Below are positions 38,738-47,332 of a DNA stretch of 64,000 bases, piece by piece. Each line of letters begins with the position of its first letter. Position 1 is the first letter of the stretch. The notes under the pieces are model-generated. The model was given only the letters and a program-made list of their open reading frames with translations. It was not told the origin of the DNA and did no database searches. The stretch lies in NCBI GenBank assembly GCA_009995225.1, contig JAACPW010000013.1:40355-104354 (forward strand), given 5' to 3'. This DNA is from Sphingomonadales bacterium (GTDB lineage: Bacteria; Pseudomonadota; Alphaproteobacteria; Sphingomonadales; Sphingomonadaceae). The translations under genes and the position numbers were made by a program.

Positions 38738-39253
38738 ATGTCCGATATGATGAAATCATTCACGCCAATGGCATTGCCTTCGGTGCTGGCTGCCACCACG
38801 CTCAGCGGCACGGTAGTGCTGGCCTGCATGATGCCCTTCGCCGCAATTGCGACGATCGCTGCATTGGCCATGCCGCCGCGGCGCGGGCTGATAGCGGTGA
38901 TGTTGTGCTGGCTGGGCAATCAGGTGCTCGGCTTCGGGTTGATGGGCTTCCCGTGGGACGGCCCGACGTTGGCCGCGGGCCTTTCGCTGCTGGCAGCGAG
39001 CCTGATTGCCTTTCTCGCTGCGCGGTTTGTGGCAGCGCGGGGCGGGGCGCTTGCAACATTCCTTGCTGCCTTTGCCGCATTCGAACTAAGCCTGTTCGTC
39101 TATGCGCTGGCCTTCGGCGATCCTGCGTTGTTTGTGCCTCAGATCGTCGCACAGATCGCGCTTAACGAGGCGCTGTGGTTTGCCGGGCTGTGGCTTGGCT
39201 GGCAGGTGCTGGCGCGCATTCCGGCGCTCGCCGATGGACGGCGTATTGTATGA
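38738..39253 (+). CDS. Small polytopic membrane protein in the B12 uptake unit, unknown function
   Basis: 171 residues with about five hydrophobic helices and little else. It sits 15 bases after btuB and overlaps the BtuF-like gene by four bases, so it is very likely expressed under the cobalamin riboswitch. No BtuC or BtuD is present here. It might be an inner-membrane corrinoid transporter; small BtuM-type proteins (ECF S-component relatives, with a key Cys) are one candidate family, and Cys30 and Cys57 are present. I cannot confirm homology by eye, so the name is withheld. Confidence 0.7.
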   Translation: MSDMMKSFTPMALPSVLAATTLSGTVVLACMMPFAAIATIAALAMPPRRGLIAVMLCWLGNQVLGFGLMGFPWDGPTLAAGLSLLAASLIAFLAARFVAARGGALATFLAAFAAFELSLFVYALAFGDPALFVPQIVAQIALNEALWFAGLWLGWQVLARIPALADGRRIV

Positions 39254-40164
39254 GCGCGGGCTTGCGCATCGTATCTCTGCTTCCCAGCGCTACCGAAATC
39301 GCGGTGGCGCTGGGGTTGCAGGATAATCTCGTCGGCCGTTCGCACGAATGCGATTTCCCGTCAGTGGTGAAAGCCCTTCCTGTCTGCACATCGTCCAAGC
39401 TGGAAAAGGGCCTGACATCGCAGGCGATTGAAGACCGGGTGAAGGCCATCGTTGAGAACGGCCTGTCGGTCTATGATGTCGATGCCGCGTTGCTGCGATC
39501 GCTGAAACCGGATGTAATCCTGACACAGGCACAATGCGCGGTGTGCGCGGTCACGCCTGCCGATCTGGCAGACGCGCTGGCCGCATGGGTCGGGACCAAG
39601 CCGGTGCTCGTCTCTCTGGCGCCCGACGATCTGTCGGACGTTTTGAGTGATTTGATCCGCGTAGCCGAAGCGTGCGGCGTGCCGGAGCGCGCGCCTGACG
39701 CAGTGGCCCTGATGAAGGCCGGGCTGGCTGCGCTTCCCGAAGCACCGGCAACACGCCCCGCCATGCTGGCGGTGGAGTGGCTTCAGCCCCTGATGGTCGC
39801 GGGCAATTGGGTGCCTGAACTGGTGCGCGCCGCTGGGGCCGATCCGCTGCTGGCCGATGCCGGTGTGCATTCGCACTGGATCACCTTTGAAGCGATCGCC
39901 GCCGCCGACCCTGACATTATCGCGCTGATGCCCTGCGGCTACCAACTCGCCCAAACCCTGCCCGAAGCGCACGCTCTGCTGGCCGAGCCGCGCTGGCAAA
40001 CCCTCAAAGCCGTGCGCAAAGGCCGGGTGTTTGCGGTTGACGGGCATCACCTGTTCAACCGTCCGGGACCGCGACTGGTGCAATCGGCGCAGGTGCTTGC
40101 CTGCCTTGTCCACACGCCGGATCAGGTGCCCGAACACCTGGCCGATTTCATAACGCGGCTGTGA
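39250..40164 (+). CDS. Cobalamin-binding protein, BtuF-like, without signal peptide
   Basis: 304 residues of the periplasmic-binding fold class III: RIVSLLPSATEIAVALGLQDNLVGRSHECDFP at the N-terminus, DVILTQAQCAVCAV mid-way and a C-terminal lobe with VFAVDGHHLFNRPGPRLVQ. It opens straight into the first strand, with no signal peptide or lipobox, so as annotated it would stay in the cytoplasm. ATG 39250 overlaps the preceding stop; an in-frame ATG at 39175 lies inside the preceding gene and does not add a credible signal. It may bind corrinoids in the cytosol or use a non-standard route out. Confidence 0.82.
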   Translation: MSAGLRIVSLLPSATEIAVALGLQDNLVGRSHECDFPSVVKALPVCTSSKLEKGLTSQAIEDRVKAIVENGLSVYDVDAALLRSLKPDVILTQAQCAVCAVTPADLADALAAWVGTKPVLVSLAPDDLSDVLSDLIRVAEACGVPERAPDAVALMKAGLAALPEAPATRPAMLAVEWLQPLMVAGNWVPELVRAAGADPLLADAGVHSHWITFEAIAAADPDIIALMPCGYQLAQTLPEAHALLAEPRWQTLKAVRKGRVFAVDGHHLFNRPGPRLVQSAQVLACLVHTPDQVPEHLADFITRL

Positions 40165-40212
40165 AATGCCATTCCCCTCGCAATTGCAGCAAAAATTGCC
40201 TATGCGCGGCCC

Positions 40213-41277
40213 ATGCATTTTCTTGATCAAGCCAAAATCTATGTGAAATCCGGCGGCGGCGGCCCCGGTGCCGTCTCGTTCCGGCGCGAAATGTATGTCG
40301 AATATGGCGGCCCCGACGGCGGCAATGGCGGCAGTGGCGGCGATATCGTGTTCGAAGCGGTCGCAGGCCTCAACACGCTGATCGACTTTCGCTATGCGCA
40401 GCATTTCAAGGCACCGCGCGGGGGTCACGGGATGGGCAAGGACCGTACCGGCGCGTCGGCCAAGCCGCTCGTAATCAAGGTGCCGGTCGGCACACAGATC
40501 CTGTCCGAAGACAAGGAAGAGGTGCTGGCCGACTTCACCCAGGTCGGCCAGCGTATCACCTTCCTCGAAGGCGGAATGGGCGGGCGCGGGAACGCGAGTT
40601 ACAAAACGTCGACCAACCGCGCACCGCGCCAGCACCAGGACGGGATACCCGGTCAGGAAGCATGGCTGTGGCTGCGACTCAAATTGCTGGCGGACGTCGG
40701 CCTCGTCGGCCTGCCCAATGCAGGCAAATCGACCTTCATCAACGCTGTCAGCAACGCGCAGGCCAAGGTCGGCGATTATGCCTTTACCACGCTGGTGCCC
40801 AAGCTGGGCGTCGTGCGCCACAAGGGTCGCGAATTCGTGCTGGCTGATATTCCGGGCCTGATCGAAGGCGCGGCGGAAGGTGCGGGCATCGGGGACCGGT
40901 TCCTTGGCCATATCGAACGCTGCCGGGTGCTGATCCACCTGGTCGACATCACCGGCACGGAAGACGCCGACCCCGCCGAAGCCATGCGCGTCGTCGAGGA
41001 CGAACTGGCGGCTTACGGTGCAGGGTTGGAAGACAAGGCGCGGCTGGTGGTGCTCAACAAGCTTGATCTCGCGGATGCCGAGTTGATCGAGACCTTCCGT
41101 GAGGAATTGCTCGCGGCTGGTGCTGACAAGGTGTTTGCTGTGTCGGGTGCGACCGGCGCGGGCATCCCCGAACTGCTGGACGCTGTGCTAGGCTACCTGC
41201 CGGATCGCACCTCGACCGAGACCAAGACGGTCGAAGTCGAAAACGAAGAAGACGCTGCCGTATGGTCGCCGCTCTGA
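40213..41277 (+). CDS. obg: GTPase Obg/CgtA
   Basis: 354 residues. The Gly-rich Obg fold (KSGGGGPGAVSFRREMYVEYGGPDGGNGG) covers residues 1-158; then the G domain with G1 GLPNAGKST, G3 DIPG, G4 NKLD and G5 SGATG. Ribosome-associated essential GTPase linked to 50S assembly, stress and cell-cycle control. ATG 40213. Followed by proB after 40 bases. Confidence 0.96.
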   Translation: MHFLDQAKIYVKSGGGGPGAVSFRREMYVEYGGPDGGNGGSGGDIVFEAVAGLNTLIDFRYAQHFKAPRGGHGMGKDRTGASAKPLVIKVPVGTQILSEDKEEVLADFTQVGQRITFLEGGMGGRGNASYKTSTNRAPRQHQDGIPGQEAWLWLRLKLLADVGLVGLPNAGKSTFINAVSNAQAKVGDYAFTTLVPKLGVVRHKGREFVLADIPGLIEGAAEGAGIGDRFLGHIERCRVLIHLVDITGTEDADPAEAMRVVEDELAAYGAGLEDKARLVVLNKLDLADAELIETFREELLAAGADKVFAVSGATGAGIPELLDAVLGYLPDRTSTETKTVEVENEEDAAVWSPL

Positions 41278-41317
41278 TCCGAACCTTATTGAAACACATC
41301 TAAAGAAAGGGGAATCC

Positions 41318-42451
41318 ATGAAAATCGAGTCCCTGCTCGACTTCCGTGACATCGAGAAATGTCCACGCCTGGTCATCAAGCTGGGATCGGCGCTGCTGGT
41401 CCATCCCGATGGCGAATTGCGCTATGAATGGCTGCGCACCGTTGCCGCCGAAGTGGCCGGTGCGCGCGAGCGGGGCCAGGAAATTATCGTGGTGTGTTCG
41501 GGTGCGGTTGCCATCGGGGCGGCCAAACTCAATCTGCCGGGCGGAGGACGCGAAACCCTCGCCCATGCGCAGGCGGCCGCGGCAACCGGGCAGGTTGTCC
41601 TGATCGCCACATGGGCGCAATTGCTGGCAGAATATGGCCTTGTCGCGGGGCAGATGCTGCTGACGCTTGACGACCTTGAAGGTCGGCGGCGCTACCTCAA
41701 TGCGTCGGAAACGTTGCGCGAATTGCTCGAGCGCGGGGCGGTGCCGATTATCAATGAAAATGATTCGATTGCCACCTCCGAAATCCGGTTCGGCGACAAT
41801 GACCGGCTGGCTGCACGCGTGGCGCAGGCCGCTTCGGCCAACGGCGTGCTGCTGTTGACCGATGTCGATGGGCTTTATGATCGCGACCCTGCCCACCCCG
41901 AGGCCGAGATCCTGCCCCAAGTGCACGGGGTGACCGATGAAATACACCAGATGGCGACCGGCAAATCGTCATCGGGCAAAGGTTCGGGCGGGATGACATC
42001 GAAGCTGCTCGCCGCCGAGATTGCCGAGCGGGCGGGTATTGCGCTGGCGATCATCAAAGGCATCGATGATCTCCCGATCGCCTGTGCCATGGCAACGGGC
42101 CTTGGCACCGTGTTCCTGCCGACTCGCGATGACAACGCCTGGAAAAGCTGGATCGGCGGAAGGCTGCGGTTTCGCGGCAGCATCATGGTCGACAAGGGCT
42201 GCGTTGCGGCCCTGCGCCGCGGCAAGAGCGTCCTTGCCGCCGGGATCATCGGCGTTTCCGGCAATTTCGAACGTGGCGACGTGATCAAGATTGAAGGCCC
42301 GAACGGGCGGGTCATCGCCAAGGGCCTGGTCGAATATGACTGGGACGAATGTGATGCGATCAAAGGCTTGCGCAGCGAGGATCTGGCAGAGCGGCTGGGC
42401 CACCTGCCACGTTCCTGCGTGATCCACCGCGATCATATGGTCTTGTTGTGA
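41318..42451 (+). CDS. proB: Glutamate 5-kinase
   Basis: 377 residues. Amino-acid-kinase domain (VIKLGSALLV, VVCSGAVAIGAAKL, INENDSIAT, FGDNDRLAARVA, GTGSGGMTSK-like GKGSGGMTSKLLAAE) and a C-terminal PUA domain (from about residue 285, GSIMVDKGCVAALRRGKSVLAAGIIGVSG). First step of proline synthesis, feedback-inhibited in the family. AAAGGGGAA precedes ATG 41318; the stop overlaps the next start by four bases. proA is not in the window. Confidence 0.95.
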   Translation: MKIESLLDFRDIEKCPRLVIKLGSALLVHPDGELRYEWLRTVAAEVAGARERGQEIIVVCSGAVAIGAAKLNLPGGGRETLAHAQAAAATGQVVLIATWAQLLAEYGLVAGQMLLTLDDLEGRRRYLNASETLRELLERGAVPIINENDSIATSEIRFGDNDRLAARVAQAASANGVLLLTDVDGLYDRDPAHPEAEILPQVHGVTDEIHQMATGKSSSGKGSGGMTSKLLAAEIAERAGIALAIIKGIDDLPIACAMATGLGTVFLPTRDDNAWKSWIGGRLRFRGSIMVDKGCVAALRRGKSVLAAGIIGVSGNFERGDVIKIEGPNGRVIAKGLVEYDWDECDAIKGLRSEDLAERLGHLPRSCVIHRDHMVLL

Positions 42452-43362
42452 GCCTTATCGCCATCACCGGCGCGACCGGCTTTGTCGGCAACGCGGTAAT
42501 GGCCGAGGCACTGGCACAGGGTCATAAGGTGAGGGCTCTCGCGCGTCGCGATCAGCCTGTGCGTGCCGAGGTCGAATGGGTGCGCGGCGATCTGGACGAT
42601 GCAGCGGCGCTGGAGGTGCTGGTCACGCGCGCCGACGCCGTCATTCATGTTGCAGGCCTTACCAACACGCCGGACCTTGCGCAGTTTGACACGGTCAATG
42701 TCTCGGGAACAGCCAATGTCATCGCCGCCATGAAGCAGGCGGGCGCGGCGCGCCTGGTATTCGTCTCCTCGCTTTCGGCGCGGATGCCGGGATTGTCGGC
42801 CTATGGTGCATCGAAGGCGCGGGCGGAGGCATTGGTGGAGGTGTCGGGACTGGATTGGACTACGGTGCGTCCGCCTGCGGTCTATGGTCCGCGCGAAATC
42901 GATATGCTCGATCTGTTTCGCAGCGCGAAGTGGGGCGTGGTGCCTTTACCGCCGGGCGGGGCGACCTCGATCATTCACGCCGATGATCTGGCGGGATTGC
43001 TTGTGGCGCTCACCGGCAAATCCGCGCCGACGAAGAAGCAAGTCTACGAACCCGACGATGGGCGCGAGGGCGGATGGAGCCACAAGGAACTGGCGCAAGC
43101 CATTGGCCGCGCAGTGGGCAGGCGCTCCGTCTTTGCACTGCACTTGCCACGCGCTGTGTTAAATGCCGCAGCAGCCGCCGACCGCCTGCTGCGCGGTGAC
43201 AGGGCCAAATTGACCACCGACCGGGTGGGCTACATGGCGCATCCCAACTGGGTCGCCCGTGCCGATCGAAAGCCGCCGCCGGGAGTCTGGCAACCACGGA
43301 TCGCGGGGGAAGAGGGACTGCCGGCGACAGCGGCGTGGTATCGGAACGAAGGCTGGCTCTGA
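42448..43362 (+). CDS. NAD(P)-dependent epimerase/dehydratase family protein
   Basis: 304 residues, extended SDR. The cofactor loop is TGATGFVG near residues 8-15; the serine (VSSLSA) and a Tyr-x3-Lys (YGASK) are present, so it may be catalytically competent. It resembles the NDUFA9-like/NmrA-type epimerases that often sit beside proline or isoprenoid genes, without a clear substrate. GTG 42448 overlaps the proB stop (GTGA), so the two are translationally coupled. It converges with the APS reductase gene. Confidence 0.8.
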   Translation: MSLIAITGATGFVGNAVMAEALAQGHKVRALARRDQPVRAEVEWVRGDLDDAAALEVLVTRADAVIHVAGLTNTPDLAQFDTVNVSGTANVIAAMKQAGAARLVFVSSLSARMPGLSAYGASKARAEALVEVSGLDWTTVRPPAVYGPREIDMLDLFRSAKWGVVPLPPGGATSIIHADDLAGLLVALTGKSAPTKKQVYEPDDGREGGWSHKELAQAIGRAVGRRSVFALHLPRAVLNAAAAADRLLRGDRAKLTTDRVGYMAHPNWVARADRKPPPGVWQPRIAGEEGLPATAAWYRNEGWL

Positions 43363-43366
43363 CGGG

Positions 43367-44143
43367 TTAGAGGAAAGGCTCCTCGCCCGGCTTGTGGATG
43401 CCGCATTCGGTTTTGTCCCAGCCCTTCCACCGGCCCGAACGCGGGTCTTCGCCCGGGGCGACCTGCGTGGTGCAGGGCGAGCATCCGATCGAGGGGTAGC
43501 CCTGCGCAATCAGCGGGTGGCGCGGCAGGTCGTGCTGAATGAAATAGCCTTCGATCTGGCCCGCATCCCAATCGATCAGCGGGTTGACCTTGAGGCGACC
43601 TTGCGCGTCCGAGCTATCCACCTCGAATCGGGGCAGATTGGCGCGGGTTGCAGACTGGAAGGATTTGCGCCCGGTGAAGGTCGCATCGAAACCTGCCAGC
43701 GCCTTTTCCAATGGGCGCACCTTGCGGATCTCGCAGCAGCCGTCGGGATCATAGGACCATCTAAGGCCACTCTCGTCCTTCTTGGCGAGTTCTTCTGCAT
43801 CCGGCGTGAGAACAACGAGATTGAGGCCAAGGCGCTCGACCAGAAGGTCACGATAGGCCAGCGTTTCGGCAAAATGCTTGCCCGTGTCGAGAAACAACAC
43901 CGGCACCGACGGGTCGACGCTGGCAATCAGGTGCAGCAGCACCGCGCTTTCGGCCCCGAAGCTGGAAACCGCTGCCAGATCACCGGCCAGACCGTCACGG
44001 ATCACGGCCTCCAGCATGTCCTGCGTCGAGGCGCCTCGGAACATGCGATTGAGGCGCACCGCATCATGTTCGGTAAAGCGCGGGGCGAGGTCGAGCTGGT
44101 CGCGGGTGCGTGGCTCGCCCGAGATGTTCAGGTCAGGCTTCAT
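43367..44143 (-). CDS. cysH: Adenylyl-sulfate (APS) reductase, CysH family
   Basis: About 258 residues. It has both Cys pairs that bind a [4Fe-4S] cluster (DPDGCCEIRK and GCSPC), marking it as an APS-type rather than the cluster-free PAPS-type reductase, and the active-site Cys in KTECGIH. Makes sulfite in assimilatory sulfate reduction. ATG 44143 was chosen; a TTG five codons earlier is possible. Overlaps the DUF934 gene by 11 bases and is the last gene of the sulfur run. Confidence 0.93.
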   Translation of the reverse strand: MKPDLNISGEPRTRDQLDLAPRFTEHDAVRLNRMFRGASTQDMLEAVIRDGLAGDLAAVSSFGAESAVLLHLIASVDPSVPVLFLDTGKHFAETLAYRDLLVERLGLNLVVLTPDAEELAKKDESGLRWSYDPDGCCEIRKVRPLEKALAGFDATFTGRKSFQSATRANLPRFEVDSSDAQGRLKVNPLIDWDAGQIEGYFIQHDLPRHPLIAQGYPSIGCSPCTTQVAPGEDPRSGRWKGWDKTECGIHKPGEEPFL

Positions 44144-44588
44144 GGCGCTTGTCCGCAATGATCACCCGCGCATCGGCCGCGCGTTGATACACGTTTTCCC
44201 ACGTCGCAAAGGCGCGGGCCGCATCGTCCTCGTCAAGCCGCTTGTCAGGGGCGAAACTGTCGAAACCGCAGCGGCGCATGTGCGAAAGCTGGTCGATCAG
44301 CACATCGCCCACCGCGCGCAGTTCGCCCGCATAGCCCGCTTCGCGCAGGATGCGGGCCGCAGAATAGCCGCGCCCGTCACCGAAGGCGGGAAAGTTGACC
44401 TCCACCAGCGCAAGGCGATCCAGGAATGGCAGCAGCAACCGCGCATCATCGCCCGGTTCGATCCGCACGGCATTGGCATTGGTTTGTTCCAGAGCGGAAT
44501 CGACCGTCACCGTGCCGTGATCGACCGGATCGTCGTCGCGGAAGCGGAATTGCACTTCGTCGGGTGATGTGCCCAGATTATCGGCCAT
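44133..44588 (-). CDS. DUF934 protein of the sulfate assimilation cluster
   Basis: 151 residues, soluble. The family DUF934 is found almost always between sulfite reductase and CysH in proteobacteria; motifs such as LALVEVNFPAFGDGRGYSAARILRE and LRAVGDVLIDQLSHMRRCGFDSF fit it. Function is not established; a helper of sulfite reductase has been supposed. ATG 44588 overlaps the sulfite reductase stop by 11 bases, and the start is 11 bases inside, so these genes are coupled. Confidence 0.88.
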   Translation of the reverse strand: MADNLGTSPDEVQFRFRDDDPVDHGTVTVDSALEQTNANAVRIEPGDDARLLLPFLDRLALVEVNFPAFGDGRGYSAARILREAGYAGELRAVGDVLIDQLSHMRRCGFDSFAPDKRLDEDDAARAFATWENVYQRAADARVIIADKRHEA

Positions 44589-46209
44589 AAAGCGCCTCCT
44601 TGAACGGCTCCATGCCGATGCGGCGGTAGGTGTCGAGGAAGCGTTCGCCATCCTCACGCGCGCCCAGATAGACATCGGTGACCTTCTCGACCGCGGCGAC
44701 TACGCCGTCCTCGTCGAATCCCGGTCCGGTGATCTTGGCCAGGCTGACGTCTTCGGCTTCGCTGCCACCCAGCGACAGCTGGAAGTTTTCGGTGCCCTTC
44801 TTGTCGACGCCCAAGATGCCGATGTGGCCCGCGTGGTGGTGCCCGCAGGCATTGATGCAGCCCGAAATCTTCAGCTTCAACTCACCCAATTCGGCCGTGC
44901 GGCCCGAAGCGGCAAAGCGTTCGGAAATGCGCTGGGCCAGCGGGATCGAGCGGGCGTTGGCCAGGCTGCAATAATCGAGGCCAGGGCAGGCGATGATATC
45001 CTCGATCGTATCCATGTTGGGACTGCCAAGGCCCGCCTCGTCAAGTGCGCTCCACACTGCATGCAGATCGGCGATCCGCACATGGGGCAGCAGCACGTTC
45101 TGCGTGTGCATCACGCGCAGCTCGTCAAAACTGTATTGCTTCGCCAGCCGTGCCATCAGGCGCATCTGGTCCGCGGTCGCGTCGCCCGGAATGCCGCCTG
45201 CGGGCTTCAGGCTGATGACCGCAGAGACATAGGCATCATGCTGGTGGCGATGCGTGTTGCGATCCACCCACAGCGCAAAGTCAGGGTCCGAACGATCAAG
45301 CGTCTTGGGGCCATCTACGAAGGCGGGCGGCGCGAAATGTGCGGCAATCCGTGCCAGTTCTTCGCGCGGGGGTTCGATACCGACACTCAACATGTGCGCG
45401 AATTCGTCTTCGACCTGCCGGGTATATTCCGCTGCGCCCAGTTCATGGACGAGGATCTTGATCCGCGCCTTGTACTTGTTGTCGCGCCGGCCGTAGCGGT
45501 TGTAAACCCTGAGGCAGGCCTCGGCATAAATGATGAGTTGATCGAGCGGCACGAAGTCGCGGATCATCGGCGCGATCATCGGGGTGCGTCCCATCCCGCC
45601 ACCAGCGAAGAACTGCGCGCCGACTTCGCCATCTCGCTTCACGATGCGGATACCGATATCGTGGAGGCGCATCGCCGCACGGTCCGTCTCGGAGCCGATT
45701 ACTGCGATCTTGAACTTGCGCGGCAGGTAGGTGAATTCCGGGTGGAAGCTCGACCACTGGCGCATCAGCTCGGCATAGGGGCGCGGGTCCACCACTTCAT
45801 CGGCGGCAGCGCCCGCGAAGTGATCGGCGCTGATGTTGCGGATGCAGTTGCCGCTGGTCTGGATCGCGTGCATCTCGACCTTCGACAGGTCGGCAAGAAT
45901 ATCGGCGGCGTCTTCCAGCTTGATCCAGTTGTACTGGATGTTCTGGCGGGTGGTGAAGTGCCCGTAGCCGCGGTCATACTTCTCGGCGATGTCGGCCAGC
46001 GCCTCCATCTGGTGGGCATTCAGCGTGCCATAGGGGATCGCCACGCGCAGCATGTAGGCGTGCAGCTGCAGGTACAGCCCGTTCATCAGCCGCAGCGGCT
46101 TGAACTGGTCTTCGGTCAGCTTGCCTTCCAGACGGCGGCGGGCCTGATCGCGGAATTCCTCCACGCGGGCATCGACCATCGCCTGATCATATTGGTCATA
46201 TCGGTACAT
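44578..46209 (-). CDS. cysI: Sulfite (or nitrite) reductase hemoprotein, siroheme/[4Fe-4S]
   Basis: 543 residues, two-fold repeated structure. Cluster and siroheme ligands are Cys-x5-Cys (ACPGLDYCSL) and Cys-x3-Cys (SGCINACGHHH). Substrate-side residues include the motif RQNIQYNWI and NCIRNI. The neighbours (APS reductase, siroheme synthase) favour sulfite as substrate, producing sulfide for cysteine synthase. Family members can also reduce nitrite; the electron donor subunit is not adjacent. ATG 46209. Confidence 0.92.
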   Translation of the reverse strand: MYRYDQYDQAMVDARVEEFRDQARRRLEGKLTEDQFKPLRLMNGLYLQLHAYMLRVAIPYGTLNAHQMEALADIAEKYDRGYGHFTTRQNIQYNWIKLEDAADILADLSKVEMHAIQTSGNCIRNISADHFAGAAADEVVDPRPYAELMRQWSSFHPEFTYLPRKFKIAVIGSETDRAAMRLHDIGIRIVKRDGEVGAQFFAGGGMGRTPMIAPMIRDFVPLDQLIIYAEACLRVYNRYGRRDNKYKARIKILVHELGAAEYTRQVEDEFAHMLSVGIEPPREELARIAAHFAPPAFVDGPKTLDRSDPDFALWVDRNTHRHQHDAYVSAVISLKPAGGIPGDATADQMRLMARLAKQYSFDELRVMHTQNVLLPHVRIADLHAVWSALDEAGLGSPNMDTIEDIIACPGLDYCSLANARSIPLAQRISERFAASGRTAELGELKLKISGCINACGHHHAGHIGILGVDKKGTENFQLSLGGSEAEDVSLAKITGPGFDEDGVVAAVEKVTDVYLGAREDGERFLDTYRRIGMEPFKEALYGR

Positions 46210-46210
46210 A

Positions 46211-46510
46211 TCAGATCACCCAGTCCCAGCCGGTCTTGGCGGCGGTCGGCACGGCAAGGTCGCGCCGCACGGTCGGGCCGAGCGCGCGCACCCGGTCCTT
46301 GATGTGAGCGGGCCGGACATGGCCGCCCGCATCGATGGTGGCTTCGATGACATAGGGCACATTGACACGGCGCGCGGCTTCCTCGCGGGCGAGGATTTCC
46401 TTGGCCTCGTCGCCCACATCAACGGCGTCATCGACGAACAGCGACCAGCCGGTGCCGTTCCACCATGTGACCGCGCCCGAACGCAAATCGTTGCCGGTGA
46501 GGATTTTCAT
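46211..46510 (-). CDS. DUF2849 protein
   Basis: 99 residues matching DUF2849: MKILTGNDLRSGAVTWWNGTGWS and RRDLAVPTAAKTGWDWVI are characteristic ends. The family is a small alphaproteobacterial protein almost always next to siroheme synthase and sulfite reductase; its job is unknown. It starts four bases inside the siroheme methyltransferase gene and stops one base before the reductase start. Confidence 0.9.
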   Translation of the reverse strand: MKILTGNDLRSGAVTWWNGTGWSLFVDDAVDVGDEAKEILAREEAARRVNVPYVIEATIDAGGHVRPAHIKDRVRALGPTVRRDLAVPTAAKTGWDWVI

Positions 46511-47265
46511 TCAGCGGCCTCCTTGGCGAGCGCCGCGATCGCGATGTTGTCGCGTGCGGTCACTTCGCCGATGACGATAAGCGCAGGACTTTTCACAGCC
46601 TCACGCTCGACGAGCTCGGGCAGGCCAGCGAGCAATCCGCGCAGCACCCGCATTTCGGGGCGCGCGGCGTTCTCGATCACGGCAACCGGCATATCGGGGG
46701 CGAGGCCATCGGCCATCAGCTTGTCCGCAATCTGCGCGGCGGTGGAGACACCCATGTAGATCACCAGCGTGCGGCCCTTGCCGGCAAGGCCGGACCAGTC
46801 CTGCTGCGCCAGCCCCTTGCACTGTCCGGCGACGAAGCTGACGATGCTGGAGGCGTCGCGGTGGGTAAGCGCGATGCCGCTCGCCGCTGCCGCTCCGTTG
46901 GCGGCCGAGATGCCGGGCACGACTTCAACAGGCACACCCGCCGCGCGCGCAGTTTCGGCTTCCTCGCCGCCGCGCCCGAAGATGAAGGGGTCGCCGCCCT
47001 TGAGGCGCACAACGTCACGCCCCGCCAGCGCCTCACGCACGAGCAGGGCGTTGATATCGTCCTGCGGCAGGGTGTGTCGGGCGCGCTGTTTGGCGACAGA
47101 GATCAATCGGGCGTCCGCGCGGGCAAGGCCCAGAATATCAGGGCCGATCAGCCCGTCATGCACGATCACCCGCGCTCGTTCGATCAGGCGGGCGGCGCGA
47201 AGCGTAAGCAGGTCCACCGGACCCGGCCCCGCGCCGACGAGATAGATGGTGCCAGTCTGCTTCAT
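46507..47265 (-). CDS. cobA: Uroporphyrinogen-III C-methyltransferase (siroheme branch)
   Basis: 252 residues. Seen: VGAGPGPVDLLTLRA, RLKGGDPFIFGRGGEE, VVPGISAANGAAAASGIALTHR and VIYMGVSTAAQI, the SUMT signatures. Makes precorrin-2, the precursor of siroheme for the adjacent sulfite reductase, and also of cobalamin where that is made. It lacks the CysG N-terminal oxidase/chelatase domains, so those must be elsewhere. First gene of the run cobA-DUF2849-cysI-DUF934-cysH. Confidence 0.94.
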   Translation of the reverse strand: MKQTGTIYLVGAGPGPVDLLTLRAARLIERARVIVHDGLIGPDILGLARADARLISVAKQRARHTLPQDDINALLVREALAGRDVVRLKGGDPFIFGRGGEEAETARAAGVPVEVVPGISAANGAAAASGIALTHRDASSIVSFVAGQCKGLAQQDWSGLAGKGRTLVIYMGVSTAAQIADKLMADGLAPDMPVAVIENAARPEMRVLRGLLAGLPELVEREAVKSPALIVIGEVTARDNIAIAALAKEAAE

Positions 47266-47332
47266 GGCACCGCAAATGGGGCAGGGCGCCGATCCGATCC
47301 AGCGAGAATGGTTTGACCGCGGCGAAGCGGAA

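Noticed and set aside
39361..40938. 525-codon open frame antisense to the BtuF-like gene and obg
   Set aside because: It spans two unrelated, well-supported genes on the other strand.
44569..46302. 577-codon open frame opposite the sulfite reductase
   Set aside because: Sulfite reductase on the minus strand has all cluster ligands; the plus-strand frame has none of a real protein's features.
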